In this document: piece after piece, positions 28,512 through 38,603 of the stretch
Layout: every line of letters starts with the position of its first letter
How positions within the stretch are numbered: the stretch's first letter is position 1
Program-made: the position numbers and the translations under genes
DNA from: an uncultured Clostridium sp.
Lineage (GTDB): Bacteria > Bacillota > Clostridia > TANB77 > CAG-508
NCBI GenBank assembly: GCA_900552135.1
Contig: URYN01000004.1
Location: 62,001-126,000 of the forward strand
DNA length: 64,000 bases
Reading direction: 5' to 3'
The notes under the pieces: model-generated
Databases searched by the model: none
What the model saw: the letters and a program-made list of their open reading frames with translations, nothing else
Told to the model about the DNA's origin: nothing

Positions 28512-29143
28512 TAAAATATGTCTCCTTCTATTAATTTTGAATATGTTACAAATCTGTGAGTCGCATGCCCTATACTGTTTGAAGGATAACATGTATATAG
28601 CATTAATATTTCTTCATCTTCCTGTAGATATACAGCACTTGTGTCTGATTGGTCAACTATTTTTGTTTCATAAATTTCATATGTAAAATTTCCATAATCA
28701 GTTTTTATTTTTATTTTATCTCCCACATTAACCGTATACAAATACTTTAAAAATCCACCAGTATCATGCGCCATGCAAATTATAGAGCCACCCTCACCTG
28801 GAAAATAAGACACAGATTGTCCTACACCTTTTCTTAATATTGAAAGAGAATCTCCATAATAAAGTCCCAATTTAACATTAATAGAATCAATAGATAAAGT
28901 TCCATACTTTTCACCCCATGCAGGGTAATGAGTCAAATTTTTATTTTCTAAGTCAATCTTAATAGCTTCGTTTTCCGTATTATTGTTCTTATCGCTTACT
29001 GACACCAAATTAATTAGTGCGATTGCCTGCATAAGCTGGTCGCCAATAGAAAGCCTAATAGCAACACATATAATAACAATAAATATAAAAGCAACTATTA
29101 TATTATTAATAGTTGCTCCTAATATATTCTTTATCTTTTTCAT
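28511..29143 (-). CDS. Sortase paired with an LVQTG surface protein
   Basis: Membrane-bound transpeptidase that joins a sorting-signal protein to the cell wall. The 210-residue protein has an N-terminal membrane helix (about 13-32) and all three catalytic residues: His in CMAHDTGG, Cys in LYTCYP and Arg in HRFV. Its neighbour upstream (29145) ends with a sorting signal, and one base separates the genes, so this is a dedicated enzyme-substrate pair. The exact sortase class is unclear to me. Confidence 0.9.
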   Translation of the reverse strand: MKKIKNILGATINNIIVAFIFIVIICVAIRLSIGDQLMQAIALINLVSVSDKNNNTENEAIKIDLENKNLTHYPAWGEKYGTLSIDSINVKLGLYYGDSLSILRKGVGQSVSYFPGEGGSIICMAHDTGGFLKYLYTVNVGDKIKIKTDYGNFTYEIYETKIVDQSDTSAVYLQEDEEILMLYTCYPSNSIGHATHRFVTYSKLIEGDIF

Positions 29144-29144
29144 A

Positions 29145-29693
29145 TTATTTTGATGTTACTTTTTTTGCAACTAGTACAGCAACGGCAATTAATGCTATTC
29201 CAGAAACTACTATATATGGAACATATGATGTTCCTGTTTGTACTAAGTTTGTACTTTGTCCAACTTTTGCTTCAATTAAAGATGTTCCATTAGCATCCTT
29301 TATTTGAAGTGTATTGTCAGCAGAAATGTAGTTAATTTTAACATTTGTAGCTGCTTCAATTTTATCTATATTTGCACTTATTTTGTTTATAGCATCTGAA
29401 GAAAACTTTGATACATCAGCTGTATTTTGGCTTTCAACTGTTTTTACTATTTCAGCAACATTTGTTTTAACAACAGATACTTGCTCATTTGTTAATTCAT
29501 GTGAGTTTAAGTATTGTTTTAAAGCTAGTAATTGGCTCTCATTTGCTTTGTATGTTTTGCCACCTACTGTTACTGATACTCCTTCCATATAAGAATATAA
29601 ATCATCATTTGCTGCAGCATTTACTACTGTTGTTAATGCTACTAATACCATTGCTATTAAAGCAACTATTAAAACTGTTTTGTTAAGTTTCAT
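29145..29693 (-). CDS. Cell-wall sorted surface protein with LVQTG signal
   Basis: A 182-residue secreted protein. The signal peptide is residues 1-26, ending VVNAA. The mature part has no cysteine. The C-terminus has a classical sorting layout: the motif LVQTG (with Val in place of the usual Pro), a hydrophobic helix (about 158-176) and the tail KKVTSK. Its strong AGGAGG site and its own promoter suggest high expression. The sortase gene follows after one base. Its function is unknown. Confidence 0.85.
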   Translation of the reverse strand: MKLNKTVLIVALIAMVLVALTTVVNAAANDDLYSYMEGVSVTVGGKTYKANESQLLALKQYLNSHELTNEQVSVVKTNVAEIVKTVESQNTADVSKFSSDAINKISANIDKIEAATNVKINYISADNTLQIKDANGTSLIEAKVGQSTNLVQTGTSYVPYIVVSGIALIAVAVLVAKKVTSK

Positions 29694-29720
29694 TTTAAAT
29701 TCCTCCTAAGTTTTTTTTAT

Positions 29721-29749
29721 AATATATCATTAATCGATATAAAATTCAA
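29721..29749 (-). promoter_or_regulatory. Promoter of the LVQTG protein-sortase operon
   Basis: TTGAAT (29744-29749) and TATATT (29721-29726) with 17-bp spacing on the minus strand, followed by an AGGAGG site at 29702-29707. Confidence 0.5.
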
Positions 29750-29780
29750 TAGTTTTTATTACCAAATTTTAAACTTTTTT

Positions 29781-30947
29781 CTAATTTTCATTAAATAAGT
29801 CTCTAGTATATATTTTATCACTATGCTTCTTTATTTTGTCATCAATTCTATTACATAAAACTATATCTGACTTATTGACAAATTCATCAAAATCATTTAC
29901 GACATGACATTCATTAAATTCTTCTGCTTTTAATGTTGGTTCATGTATAATAACATTTATATTATTAGCTTTTAATCTTTGAATTATTCCTTGTATAGCA
30001 CTTGCTCTAAAATTATCTGAATTTGTTTTCATAGTGAGCCTATAAATTCCAACTGTTTTTGGATTCTTTTTCAAAATCATTTTTGTAATATGGTCTTTTC
30101 TAGTATCATTAGATTTAACTATAGCCTCTATTAAATTTTGAGGAACTTTATCATAATTTGCTAATAGCTGTTTAGTATCTTTTGGCAAGCAATATCCGCC
30201 ATATCCAAAAGAAGGATTGTTATAGTAATCTCCTATTCTAGGATCTAAACATACACCATCAATAATATCTTTTGTATTTAGTCCTTTTAATTCAGCATAA
30301 GTATCTAATTCATTAAAATACGAAACTCTTAGAGCTAGATAAGTATTTGCAAACAATTTAACAGCTTCTGCCTCTGTACTATGCATAAATTTTATAGGAA
30401 TATCTTTTTTTATTGCTGCTTCTTTTAAAAGCTCTGCAAATTTCTCTGCCCTTTGTGATTTTTCTCCAACAATTATTCTTGAAGGATATAAATTATCATA
30501 AAGAGCTCGTCCTTCTCTTAAAAACTCTGGTGAGAACATAATATTGTCAATATTATATTTTTTCTTCATTTCTTCTATGAATCCAACTGGAATTGTAGAT
30601 TTAACAACCATTGTTGTATTTATATTCATTTTCACAACTTTATTAATAATATCCTCTACACTTGAAGTATCAAAAAAATTCTTTTCATCATCATAATTAG
30701 TTGGTGTACTAATTACAATAAACTCTGCATCTTTAAAAGCATCTTTGTAATCAAGAGTTGCTCTTAAATTTAAATTTTTATTTTTCAAATAATCTTCTAT
30801 ATATTCATCTTTTATTGGACTTATTCCTTTATTTATCATTTCAACTTTTTCTGGAATAATATCTAATGCAACAACTTCATTATTTTGACTTAATAAAGTT
30901 GCAATAGATAATCCAACATAACCCGTTCCTGCAACTGCGATTTTCAT
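29781..30947 (-). CDS. ugd: UDP-glucose 6-dehydrogenase
   Basis: Oxidises UDP-glucose to UDP-glucuronate with NAD. The N-terminus IAVAGTGYVGLSIATLLSQ is the NAD-binding Rossmann motif. The catalytic cysteine region reads FGYGGYCLPKDTKQL. Length 388 fits the shorter Ugd type. It is the last gene of the assembly operon. Together with the epimerase upstream it would supply UDP-glucuronate and UDP-galacturonate for the polymer. Confidence 0.94.
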   Translation of the reverse strand: MKIAVAGTGYVGLSIATLLSQNNEVVALDIIPEKVEMINKGISPIKDEYIEDYLKNKNLNLRATLDYKDAFKDAEFIVISTPTNYDDEKNFFDTSSVEDIINKVVKMNINTTMVVKSTIPVGFIEEMKKKYNIDNIMFSPEFLREGRALYDNLYPSRIIVGEKSQRAEKFAELLKEAAIKKDIPIKFMHSTEAEAVKLFANTYLALRVSYFNELDTYAELKGLNTKDIIDGVCLDPRIGDYYNNPSFGYGGYCLPKDTKQLLANYDKVPQNLIEAIVKSNDTRKDHITKMILKKNPKTVGIYRLTMKTNSDNFRASAIQGIIQRLKANNINVIIHEPTLKAEEFNECHVVNDFDEFVNKSDIVLCNRIDDKIKKHSDKIYTRDLFNEN

Positions 30948-30952
30948 GTTAA

Positions 30953-31996
30953 TTACGCTTCCTCTCTTTTATCCATATAAAACTCTTTATACCATTCTGC
31001 AAATTTTCTTAATCCATCTCTCAAAGTAGTACTTGGTTTAAATCCAAAATCTCTTTCAAGAGGTGTAGTATCTGCAAAAGTTATTGGAACATCTCCTGCT
31101 TGCATTGGAACCAATTCTTTGTGTGCTTCAAAATCATAATCCTTAGGAAGCACTCCTGCTCTTATTAATTCTTCTTGTAATATTTGAACAAAATCCAATA
31201 GATTTTCTGGGTGACTATTTCCAATATTATAAATTTTGTATGGTGGTATAGGTAACCCATCTTCTCCATTTCTCTTTTCTGGAGCCTTTTTCATCACTCT
31301 TATTATCCCCTCAACTATATCATCTATATACGTAAAATCTCGTTTACAATTTCCATAATTAAATATCTTTATAGTCTCACCATTTATTAATTTATTTGTA
31401 AATCCAAAGTATGCCATATCTGGGCGACCTGCTGGTCCATAAACTGTAAAAAATCTTAAACCTGTTGATGGAATATTATATAATTTTGAATAGCTATGAG
31501 CCATAAGTTCATTTGACTTCTTCGTTGCAGCATATAAAGAAACAGGATTGTCCACTTTATCATCTGTTGAATATGGAACCTTTTTATTAGAACCATATAC
31601 AGACGAACTCGAAGCATAAACTAAATGCTCTACTGGATAATTTCTACAGCATTCTAATATATTGTAAAAACCTATTAAATTAGATTGTATATATGCATCA
31701 GGGTTTGTTATACTATAGCGTACTCCAGCCTGAGCAGCTAAGTTAACAACTATATTGGGATGATACTCCTTAAATATATTCTCAACTGTTTCTTTATCTG
31801 CTAAATCTCCTTTGATAAATTTAAAGTTATCAAATTTATTTAATTGTGCTAATCTCCACTCTTTAATTTTCACATCATAGTAATTGTTCATGTTATCTAA
31901 TCCAATAACTAGAACATTGTCTTCTTCGTTTAAAATTCTTTTGGCTAAGTTCGAGCCAATGAAGCCAGAAGAACCTGTAATAAAATATGTTTTCAT
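30953..31996 (-). CDS. UDP-glucuronate 4-epimerase family protein
   Basis: Extended short-chain dehydrogenase. The NAD motif is TGSSGFIGSNLAKRI. The catalytic Ser and Tyr-Lys are in ASSSSVYG and YAATKKSNE. The segment LDNMNNYYDVKIKEWRL is typical of enzymes that interconvert UDP-GlcA and UDP-GalA, and its place directly before ugd supports that substrate. Length 347. A related dehydratase or UDP-glucose epimerase activity cannot be excluded. Confidence 0.88.
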   Translation of the reverse strand: MKTYFITGSSGFIGSNLAKRILNEEDNVLVIGLDNMNNYYDVKIKEWRLAQLNKFDNFKFIKGDLADKETVENIFKEYHPNIVVNLAAQAGVRYSITNPDAYIQSNLIGFYNILECCRNYPVEHLVYASSSSVYGSNKKVPYSTDDKVDNPVSLYAATKKSNELMAHSYSKLYNIPSTGLRFFTVYGPAGRPDMAYFGFTNKLINGETIKIFNYGNCKRDFTYIDDIVEGIIRVMKKAPEKRNGEDGLPIPPYKIYNIGNSHPENLLDFVQILQEELIRAGVLPKDYDFEAHKELVPMQAGDVPITFADTTPLERDFGFKPSTTLRDGLRKFAEWYKEFYMDKREEA

Positions 31997-32038
31997 ATTA
32001 TTCTCTCTTTCATATATTTTTTACATTAATATAACTTT

Positions 32039-33547
32039 CTATGTATTATCTTTGCTTTTCTTTCTTTTTATTACTTTTTTTAAGTCTTTTAATGTTTGTA
32101 AATCAAATATTAAAACATTTATAATTAAAATAATTATAATTACAACAGATGTAATTATTGCATACTTTATCCATGATAAAAAGTTTGTAACATTTATTGG
32201 CATTTTTAATGAAAAAAATGCTGTGATACTTAATATTACCAAAACTCTTATTAATCTTAATATCGATTTTTTGTTTTTACAAAATAATATATTCTTGTTA
32301 GAGTAAACTATTGTATCTAGGCATCTCCATGCTAGTGCTATTCCTGTTCCTAAAACTACTCCATCAATTCCTAATAGTTTTGTTAATATAATAGATAATC
32401 CAAGTGTCAATACTGCTTCTAATATAGCTCTCCATCTAGTTTCTTTGAAATGACCAGAAATGTTTATCAATGCATTGCTTGGTATTTTTAAAATATAAAA
32501 AGCTGATGTATATACAAAAATAACGGCAAAAATTGGGTATATGTAGTTTATATCTGCATTTCTAGTATACACACTCACAAATGGTACTATCATAATCATT
32601 GTTACAGAATAGATAAAGGCAACTATATAAAAAAATGCAAATTCTATAAAATCATACATTTTTAACATTTTTTCTCTATTATTAAGAGCATATTCTCTCC
32701 CTAGGAATGGAGTTAATGCAGTGCTTAAATTAGAACATATTGATTGTAATCCTGAGAATACAATATTATATACAGAATAAACACTTGCAACTCCTAACCC
32801 CATCAAAACAGTAAGTATAGTAGTCTGAGAACCCGAAACAACCAATCCAGAAAGTTGATGAATCATTGCATCTTTTCTTTTTTCCACAACAGAATTTATT
32901 GGTTTCTCTTTTTTATAATCTGATAATTCTGGATAATTTTTATTGATATATCCGATTAAAAATGCTGCTCTAAACACATATACTAATGATATAGCTAATT
33001 GGATGAAAATAATATTCATGTTCAATTTAAGCATTAATAAAGCAATTAATAAACTTAAGAAAATGCTAGCTGCTTGTACCAAAGTACATACATAGGTTTT
33101 TTGGTCAGCGTATAGCAAAGAACGGCATCTACCAATTGCAAAAAATTCAGATGCTCCAGAAATGCTCATTACAAGCATCAATAAGACAATTGTTATATAT
33201 TCTATATTGGTTTCTATAAATAATGGATATAGAATTGCAACAATTAGCACTATGCCACAATAAATTGTTCCAAATTTATTGAACATTTTATTAGAGGCAT
33301 TTAACATTCCCCTTACTACATTTGTTTGCTTTTTCGCAACAGGTTCGTACAGCCTTTGAGTTGTTGCTGTTGCAATTCCTGCTCCAACAATACTAACGTA
33401 CGAAATAATTACCTTTATTGATGAAATTAATCCATTTATTTCTGAGCCAAATCTTAGTATTATCATCGAAGGAAGTATTAAATTTGTTATTATGTTCATT
33501 ATCTGTGGAAGGGCACTTGCAAATATATTTTTTAAGACTTTTTTCAC
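32039..33547 (-). CDS. Wzx-type polysaccharide repeat-unit flippase
   Basis: A 502-residue membrane protein with about 12-14 helices, of the polysaccharide transporter (PST/MOP) type. It would flip the lipid-linked repeat unit to the outer face. The N-terminal ILRFGSEINGLISSIKVIIS and the loop RLYEPVAKK resemble lipopolysaccharide-type flippases of Firmicutes. It lies next to the Wzy candidate, the expected partner. The C-terminus is lysine-rich. Confidence 0.88.
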   Translation of the reverse strand: MKKVLKNIFASALPQIMNIITNLILPSMIILRFGSEINGLISSIKVIISYVSIVGAGIATATTQRLYEPVAKKQTNVVRGMLNASNKMFNKFGTIYCGIVLIVAILYPLFIETNIEYITIVLLMLVMSISGASEFFAIGRCRSLLYADQKTYVCTLVQAASIFLSLLIALLMLKLNMNIIFIQLAISLVYVFRAAFLIGYINKNYPELSDYKKEKPINSVVEKRKDAMIHQLSGLVVSGSQTTILTVLMGLGVASVYSVYNIVFSGLQSICSNLSTALTPFLGREYALNNREKMLKMYDFIEFAFFYIVAFIYSVTMIMIVPFVSVYTRNADINYIYPIFAVIFVYTSAFYILKIPSNALINISGHFKETRWRAILEAVLTLGLSIILTKLLGIDGVVLGTGIALAWRCLDTIVYSNKNILFCKNKKSILRLIRVLVILSITAFFSLKMPINVTNFLSWIKYAIITSVVIIIILIINVLIFDLQTLKDLKKVIKRKKSKDNT

Positions 33548-33560
33548 TTATTCCTCCTTG

Positions 33561-34955
33561 TTATTTTTCACCTGTAAATGATGTTAATATTAGCATTGGT
33601 ATTCCCCAACTAAAAAACCACGCTAGCGTTATGGATGGACTGTACATTACTGTTCCTAGTGCAAAGGTTATACTACAGAAAATTTCAGATATATATTTAA
33701 TAGATTTATTAATTTTCTGTGCTTTATCATAATATACCAAGCTTAATTTTACAAATAATATCGATATAATAGGTGCCAATATAAAACCAAAATAATAGTA
33801 GCCTGCCCCTATAGTAGGTGGAATTTGACCATATGCTCTATTATAAATGTTATAATAATATTGTAGTTTATTTCCTCTGTCCCCAAACAATGTTGAATTA
33901 AATGGAATTGCTCCTATAATTCCAGCCTTAAACGCTTCTTTGCCAAACGACTTGTCTACATTAAATATAGCAGCAACATTATCTGGACCAGTGAAATAAG
34001 CACTAATTATTTGAGCCATATATAATATTGGGCCACTTGATTTATCATATATACTTGAGTTTTTTGAAAAGTATCTAACAGCAAAATATACTATCATTAT
34101 TCCTATTGTACTTATTCCAATTAGCATAATAATTTTTTTCTTTTTGCTTGGGAACAAATGCAAATAGTATAAAATTATTGCCAAGCATGCAACAATTGCC
34201 TCTGCAAATGTTGATGTTAAGAAGAAAAACTGTAACAAACAGAACACTATTAGAACAGCAAAAGCTAATTTAGGGCTTGCATTTTTTTTGCAAACTGCTC
34301 TTATAATGTACGCTGGTAACAATATTCTTATAATTTGAAAACTCATAGAGAATAATGTTTTGATTATTCTTCCTATTGTACCAATCTGATAAACTATACT
34401 ATCTCCTGCTATTGTAAAGTCCGCATCTGATAAATTTAAAATGGTTTTAAAACTTTCTGCATATTGTGGCATAAAACAATACACTATTATAATATAGGCA
34501 CTTAACCCAATAATTAAAAATTTGCTTATATTTTCTTTTATATTTATATATTTAACTTTAATTTTATCATTATTTTTACGATGTGAATGTAAATATATTG
34601 TTATTTGTATAGCTAAGAATTCAAATAACATTAAAATGCAGCTTTTATTAATATAGCTACTCACATATTCTTTTCCCTCAAATAACTGTATGTCACAATT
34701 AAAAGAATATAAAAATGGCAAAATAGATAATCTAACAAAATATAAAGCATCTATTATTAAAATTATTATATTATCCTGCATTAATTCTTTTTGAAAAAAT
34801 AGAGTTATTACTGCAAATCCAAGAGGCAATAGTGCTAGAAGTTTTTTTTCTTCTACTTTTAGTAAAAATATACATGTAATGCAAGAAATTACTGAAAAAA
34901 TTTCAAATATAATAAATATTAATTTGTTTAAATTTTGTTTTTTTTCTTCTGTCAT
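33561..34955 (-). CDS. Wzy-type polysaccharide polymerase
   Basis: A 464-residue protein with about 11-12 membrane helices and a large loop (about 310-390) containing GPDNVAAIFNVDKSFG and the arginine-bearing DRGNKLQYYYN. This is the layout of O-antigen or oligosaccharide repeat-unit polymerases. Sequence conservation in this class is low, so the call rests on topology and on its place between Wzx and glycosyltransferase genes. The start codon abuts the stop of the GT4 gene upstream. Confidence 0.8.
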   Translation of the reverse strand: MTEEKKQNLNKLIFIIFEIFSVISCITCIFLLKVEEKKLLALLPLGFAVITLFFQKELMQDNIIILIIDALYFVRLSILPFLYSFNCDIQLFEGKEYVSSYINKSCILMLFEFLAIQITIYLHSHRKNNDKIKVKYINIKENISKFLIIGLSAYIIIVYCFMPQYAESFKTILNLSDADFTIAGDSIVYQIGTIGRIIKTLFSMSFQIIRILLPAYIIRAVCKKNASPKLAFAVLIVFCLLQFFFLTSTFAEAIVACLAIILYYLHLFPSKKKKIIMLIGISTIGIMIVYFAVRYFSKNSSIYDKSSGPILYMAQIISAYFTGPDNVAAIFNVDKSFGKEAFKAGIIGAIPFNSTLFGDRGNKLQYYYNIYNRAYGQIPPTIGAGYYYFGFILAPIISILFVKLSLVYYDKAQKINKSIKYISEIFCSITFALGTVMYSPSITLAWFFSWGIPMLILTSFTGEK

Positions 34956-36056
34956 TTATTCCCCTCCATATATTTTTGCATACTGTTCACATATTTCATT
35001 TGAACTGAATTTATTTAAGTTTTCTTGTATTTTACTATCATCAATTTCATGGTTACTGTCTATATATGATAGTATTTTTTCTGCCCATTTTTCTGGCATT
35101 TCACTTAATTTTATATAATTTAATAACCCTACATCAACTTCTTTTTGAATAGCTTCCGAAACAAAACAAGGTATTCTTTTGGCCTGTGCTTCTAATAATA
35201 CTATTCCAAAACCTTCATATATTGAGGGAAAAATCATATAATCTGCTTCATCATATTTCTCCGAAACATCTACCTTGTCCCCTGGAATTAAATCTACTGA
35301 TTCATCTAAATTTAATTCATGAATCAAATTTTTTAGTTTCTCCTTATCTTCACCAAATCCCACAAGCATCAAGCGACTATTATCTTTCTTCTTTTTAATA
35401 TTAGCAAATACTTTAATAACAAATTCTTGATTTTTTTGATATGTGTATCTTCCCACATGTATAAAATTCAAATATCCTTTATTAACTCTATGTGATTTTT
35501 TTGTACTATATTTTTCTAAATCAATTGAATTATAAATTACATCATAATTAGAATTATGGAAATAGTCATTTCCCGCTGAACTCGAACATGCAATTTTGTG
35601 TGTTGCATACTTGTTTACTAAAATGCAATTTATTTTTTCTCTAATTTTTAAAATTATATTTTTTCTCTTTAAAGAATTAGTATTATGACTATGAGCTATT
35701 CTAATTGGTACTCCTGCATTTTTTGCAGCCCACAAACAAATTCCCTCTTCAAGAAGATTATGAGCATGGACTACATCATATTTTTCTTTTTTACAGATTC
35801 TAAAAACATTTGTATATAATTTAAATGGTCTTAGAATCATTTCTAAAAGATGAACTCTTCCATCACTATTATAAGATTCTATTCTATGTAATTTTCCATA
35901 TTTTAAAAACTCATCTTCTTTATTACACTTCTTTTTGAAAACAATACACTCAAAATCAAATCTGTTATGTAATTGTTTTACAATTGAAAATATTACAGAG
36001 CTAACACCTCCACTTCCTAATCCACCACATGAAATATGTAGTACCTTTCTTTTCAT
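34956..36056 (-). CDS. GT4 family glycosyltransferase (EpsF-like)
   Basis: Retaining GT-B enzyme of the capsule or exopolysaccharide type. The N-terminal glycine-rich loop is GGLGSGGVSSVIFSIV. The acceptor-side DVVHAHNLLEEG motif follows, and the nucleotide-sugar site is MIFPSIYEGFGIVLLEAQ with the conserved glutamates. Length 366. The sugar transferred cannot be told from sequence. It abuts the Wzy gene. Confidence 0.9.
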   Translation of the reverse strand: MKRKVLHISCGGLGSGGVSSVIFSIVKQLHNRFDFECIVFKKKCNKEDEFLKYGKLHRIESYNSDGRVHLLEMILRPFKLYTNVFRICKKEKYDVVHAHNLLEEGICLWAAKNAGVPIRIAHSHNTNSLKRKNIILKIREKINCILVNKYATHKIACSSSAGNDYFHNSNYDVIYNSIDLEKYSTKKSHRVNKGYLNFIHVGRYTYQKNQEFVIKVFANIKKKKDNSRLMLVGFGEDKEKLKNLIHELNLDESVDLIPGDKVDVSEKYDEADYMIFPSIYEGFGIVLLEAQAKRIPCFVSEAIQKEVDVGLLNYIKLSEMPEKWAEKILSYIDSNHEIDDSKIQENLNKFSSNEICEQYAKIYGGE

Positions 36057-36107
36057 CTAAAAATCCTTCCTCACTTCTTTAAAATATTAAAACTTAATAT
36101 TCCTTCC

Positions 36108-36968
36108 TCATTTCTTTATATTAGGAAGATCTATCATATCTCCCAGTTTATAATCCCACTTTTCATCGGTAAATGGGCTAAAACCAGAACCTGGATAAAA
36201 TGTAATTTCTCCAAAATACACTTGTCCATCTATTTCATAAAAATCAATTCTAGATAAAACAGTATTGTGTGATATAGTTTCTGCCAATTCTATCATTTTA
36301 TCTAAATTTTTTGGCATCTCTATTTTCTTAGTATAGTCTGGAGGGCAATACGTTTTGCCAAATGGTAAAAAATTACCATTTCTATCATAATAATTTGATC
36401 TATGTTCTATAAATCTATCTATGTCTATATCAAAAAATTCCATGGAACCATTGAAACAAAAAAATTTATAATCTTTTAGGTCTTTTGAAATTGAATCTTC
36501 CATATATTTTTCGGCAATTATACAAGGTTTTACATTTTTATAAGGCCATTCTCTTCCATACCAATATCCATTATTTTTCAATCGTTCTTTCAAAAAACTT
36601 TTAGCTTTTGCTTCATCAAAATCTTTTTTGTTTTTACATATAACAATTCCTCCAGAATCATTATTACATTTTAAAACAAACTTTTCTGGTAAGCTTTTAA
36701 AATCAATATCATCCACATTATTCCAAACTCCCAAAGTTGGAATAACATATTCTTCTCCAATTAGTTTTGTAATATATTGCTTTACTCTATATTTATCTAC
36801 CAAGTTAGTATATTCTTCTTTTCTATAATTCAATTTTAACCATTGAATTTTTTCGTTAAATGTTTTAGGATTATCAAAATCGATAAATTTTTTAAAATGC
36901 CTAAAATACACTATTTGCAAATATATTCTATCTGGTATTAATCTAGATAATTTTCTAAACAATTTCAT
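36108..36968 (-). CDS. TupA-like ATP-grasp protein (first of two)
   Basis: Belongs to the TupA-like ATP-grasp family, named after a teichuronopeptide synthesis gene of alkaliphilic Bacillus. Family landmarks are DNPKTFNEKIQWLKLNYR, FVLKCNNDSGG, DYKFFCFNG and the acidic metal site around GEITFYPGSGFSPF. Such enzymes probably join an amino acid to a carboxyl group using ATP. Length 286. Its start overlaps the GT4 gene by four bases. A second member (38604-39509) lies in the same operon. Confidence 0.88.
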   Translation of the reverse strand: MKLFRKLSRLIPDRIYLQIVYFRHFKKFIDFDNPKTFNEKIQWLKLNYRKEEYTNLVDKYRVKQYITKLIGEEYVIPTLGVWNNVDDIDFKSLPEKFVLKCNNDSGGIVICKNKKDFDEAKAKSFLKERLKNNGYWYGREWPYKNVKPCIIAEKYMEDSISKDLKDYKFFCFNGSMEFFDIDIDRFIEHRSNYYDRNGNFLPFGKTYCPPDYTKKIEMPKNLDKMIELAETISHNTVLSRIDFYEIDGQVYFGEITFYPGSGFSPFTDEKWDYKLGDMIDLPNIKK

Positions 36969-38068
36969 TTTACTTTCTCCAAAATCTTTTCAAATTCGCT
37001 ATGTGACTCTTCAGCAATTTTTTCCCAGGAATATTTATTTGATAATTCTCTTGCATTTTTTCCTAATTTTGATAGTTCTTCTTTTTGGCTAAGCATTTGT
37101 TTAATTGCTTCTATCAATTCTTCCTTAGAAGTATCACATGTCCAACCAGCATCAAACTCCTTTATATCATCTGCCATGTTTGTTCCCTTAGTTACTAAAC
37201 AAGGCACTCCATAACTTAAAGCCTCGATAACCCCCATTGGCATTCCTTCGAACCTTGATGTTAATACAAATACATCAGTATTAAGAAGTATTTCTTTTTT
37301 CTTCTCTGCATATACTGCATCATTGATTATTACCAAGTCATTTATATTATTTTCTGTAATTTTCTTTTCAAGAATTTTTACAGTTTCTTCTTGATTTACT
37401 CCGTACATGTTAAGAACGAAATTCGCAGCTCTCAAATTATTTTGCAAATCTGAAACTGCATCCAATAATATATCTAACCCCTTTTGGTATATTTCATATC
37501 TGCCAATATATGTTGCTCTAATTTTATCCTTTGAAAAGTTTTCCCTCTTTTCTTCAGGGATACTAATTCCATTTGAAATGATAAAATCATTTTTATTCCA
37601 TTTGTCTCCAGAATCAACCTTTTCCTGCTTTGATAAAAATTGAATTGCAGAAGCATTATTAGCCATTTTTTTAAAATAACATATATTTCCAATGAACTTC
37701 TTTACTCTTTTTCTTTTTTGAGCCTTTTTAGTTAATTCGCTTCTTGGAATTATTATATATGGAATCTTATTTTCATTTATATCCTTTATTATTTTGCAAA
37801 ATGGAAAGCAATAGAATTCTTCTATAACTGCAATATCTGGTTTATTAAAAGGCTTTGGTAAATCTTTCAATCTTCCACTTGGATAGTCTTTTAGATTGTA
37901 ACAATTAATTTCTTTCCATTCTTCCCTTTTTATATCATTTATATTATACCAAAAAACATTATCCCTTTTAGACTGTGCTTTAATTTGTGCAGGTACGCTA
38001 TTATTTGGTCCTGCAAACAAGTTCCCAGTTAAATTAGATATATACAATACATTCATATTTTCCCCCAT
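36965..38068 (-). CDS. GT4 family glycosyltransferase
   Basis: GT-B fold enzyme of 367 residues. The C-terminal nucleotide-sugar site reads VLTSRFEGMPMGVIEALSYG, with the EX7E glutamates. The N-terminal domain is divergent: VLYISNLTGNLFAGPNNSVP. Two starts are possible, the ATG at 38068 with AAGGA and the ATG at 38056 with GGGGGA; I keep the first. It overlaps the TupA-like gene downstream. The substrate is unknown. Confidence 0.88.
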   Translation of the reverse strand: MGENMNVLYISNLTGNLFAGPNNSVPAQIKAQSKRDNVFWYNINDIKREEWKEINCYNLKDYPSGRLKDLPKPFNKPDIAVIEEFYCFPFCKIIKDINENKIPYIIIPRSELTKKAQKRKRVKKFIGNICYFKKMANNASAIQFLSKQEKVDSGDKWNKNDFIISNGISIPEEKRENFSKDKIRATYIGRYEIYQKGLDILLDAVSDLQNNLRAANFVLNMYGVNQEETVKILEKKITENNINDLVIINDAVYAEKKKEILLNTDVFVLTSRFEGMPMGVIEALSYGVPCLVTKGTNMADDIKEFDAGWTCDTSKEELIEAIKQMLSQKEELSKLGKNARELSNKYSWEKIAEESHSEFEKILEKVK

Positions 38069-38092
38069 AAAACTGTCCTTATTAGTTATGAA

Positions 38093-38602
38093 TCAATTTT
38101 TTCCCAGTATTCTCATTTGTGAGCAAACAACAGTAGAATTATCGGGAATATCTTTAGTTACTATTGCATTTGCACCAATCGTAACATTATTTCCAATTTT
38201 TACTTTTCCAAGAATTTTTGCTCCAGCACCTATCTTGCAGTTATCTCCAATCCAAGGAGTTCCTCCACCAGAACTTCCTATAGTAACTTGTTGCCATATT
38301 ACACAATTAGACCCTATATGTGCTTTTAAATGAACGATAATTCCATTCAATCCATGGGGCAAATTAGGTTTTGTCTCAAATACAGCCCCCTGATTCAAAT
38401 CTTTTCCCATTGAGGCATTATTGTAGGCATCACACTTCTTAATATAGAAAAGATAATACAATTTAATCAGTTTACAAGTTTTATTTTTCGGATTAACAAC
38501 AATTTCCCTTCTTCTCCAATATTTATCATCATCATAATGTTGTACAATTCCCATAATTTTCTTTACTAAAAAATTATGTGGATTAATATTCATCTTTGCC
38601 AT
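38093..38602 (-). CDS. Hexapeptide-repeat acyltransferase (serine acetyltransferase-like)
   Basis: A 169-residue left-handed beta-helix acetyltransferase. The hexapeptide repeats run from about residue 85 to 160 (AHIGSNCVIWQQVTIGSS, IGDNCKIGAGAKILGKVKIG, NNVTIGANAIVTKDI). It resembles serine acetyltransferase-type O-acetyltransferases of capsule loci and does not look like the PglD enzyme of bacillosamine synthesis. It abuts the second TupA-like gene, so it most likely acetylates a sugar or amino acid of the repeat unit. Confidence 0.85.
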   Translation of the reverse strand: MAKMNINPHNFLVKKIMGIVQHYDDDKYWRRREIVVNPKNKTCKLIKLYYLFYIKKCDAYNNASMGKDLNQGAVFETKPNLPHGLNGIIVHLKAHIGSNCVIWQQVTIGSSGGGTPWIGDNCKIGAGAKILGKVKIGNNVTIGANAIVTKDIPDNSTVVCSQMRILGKN

Positions 38603-38603
38603 A

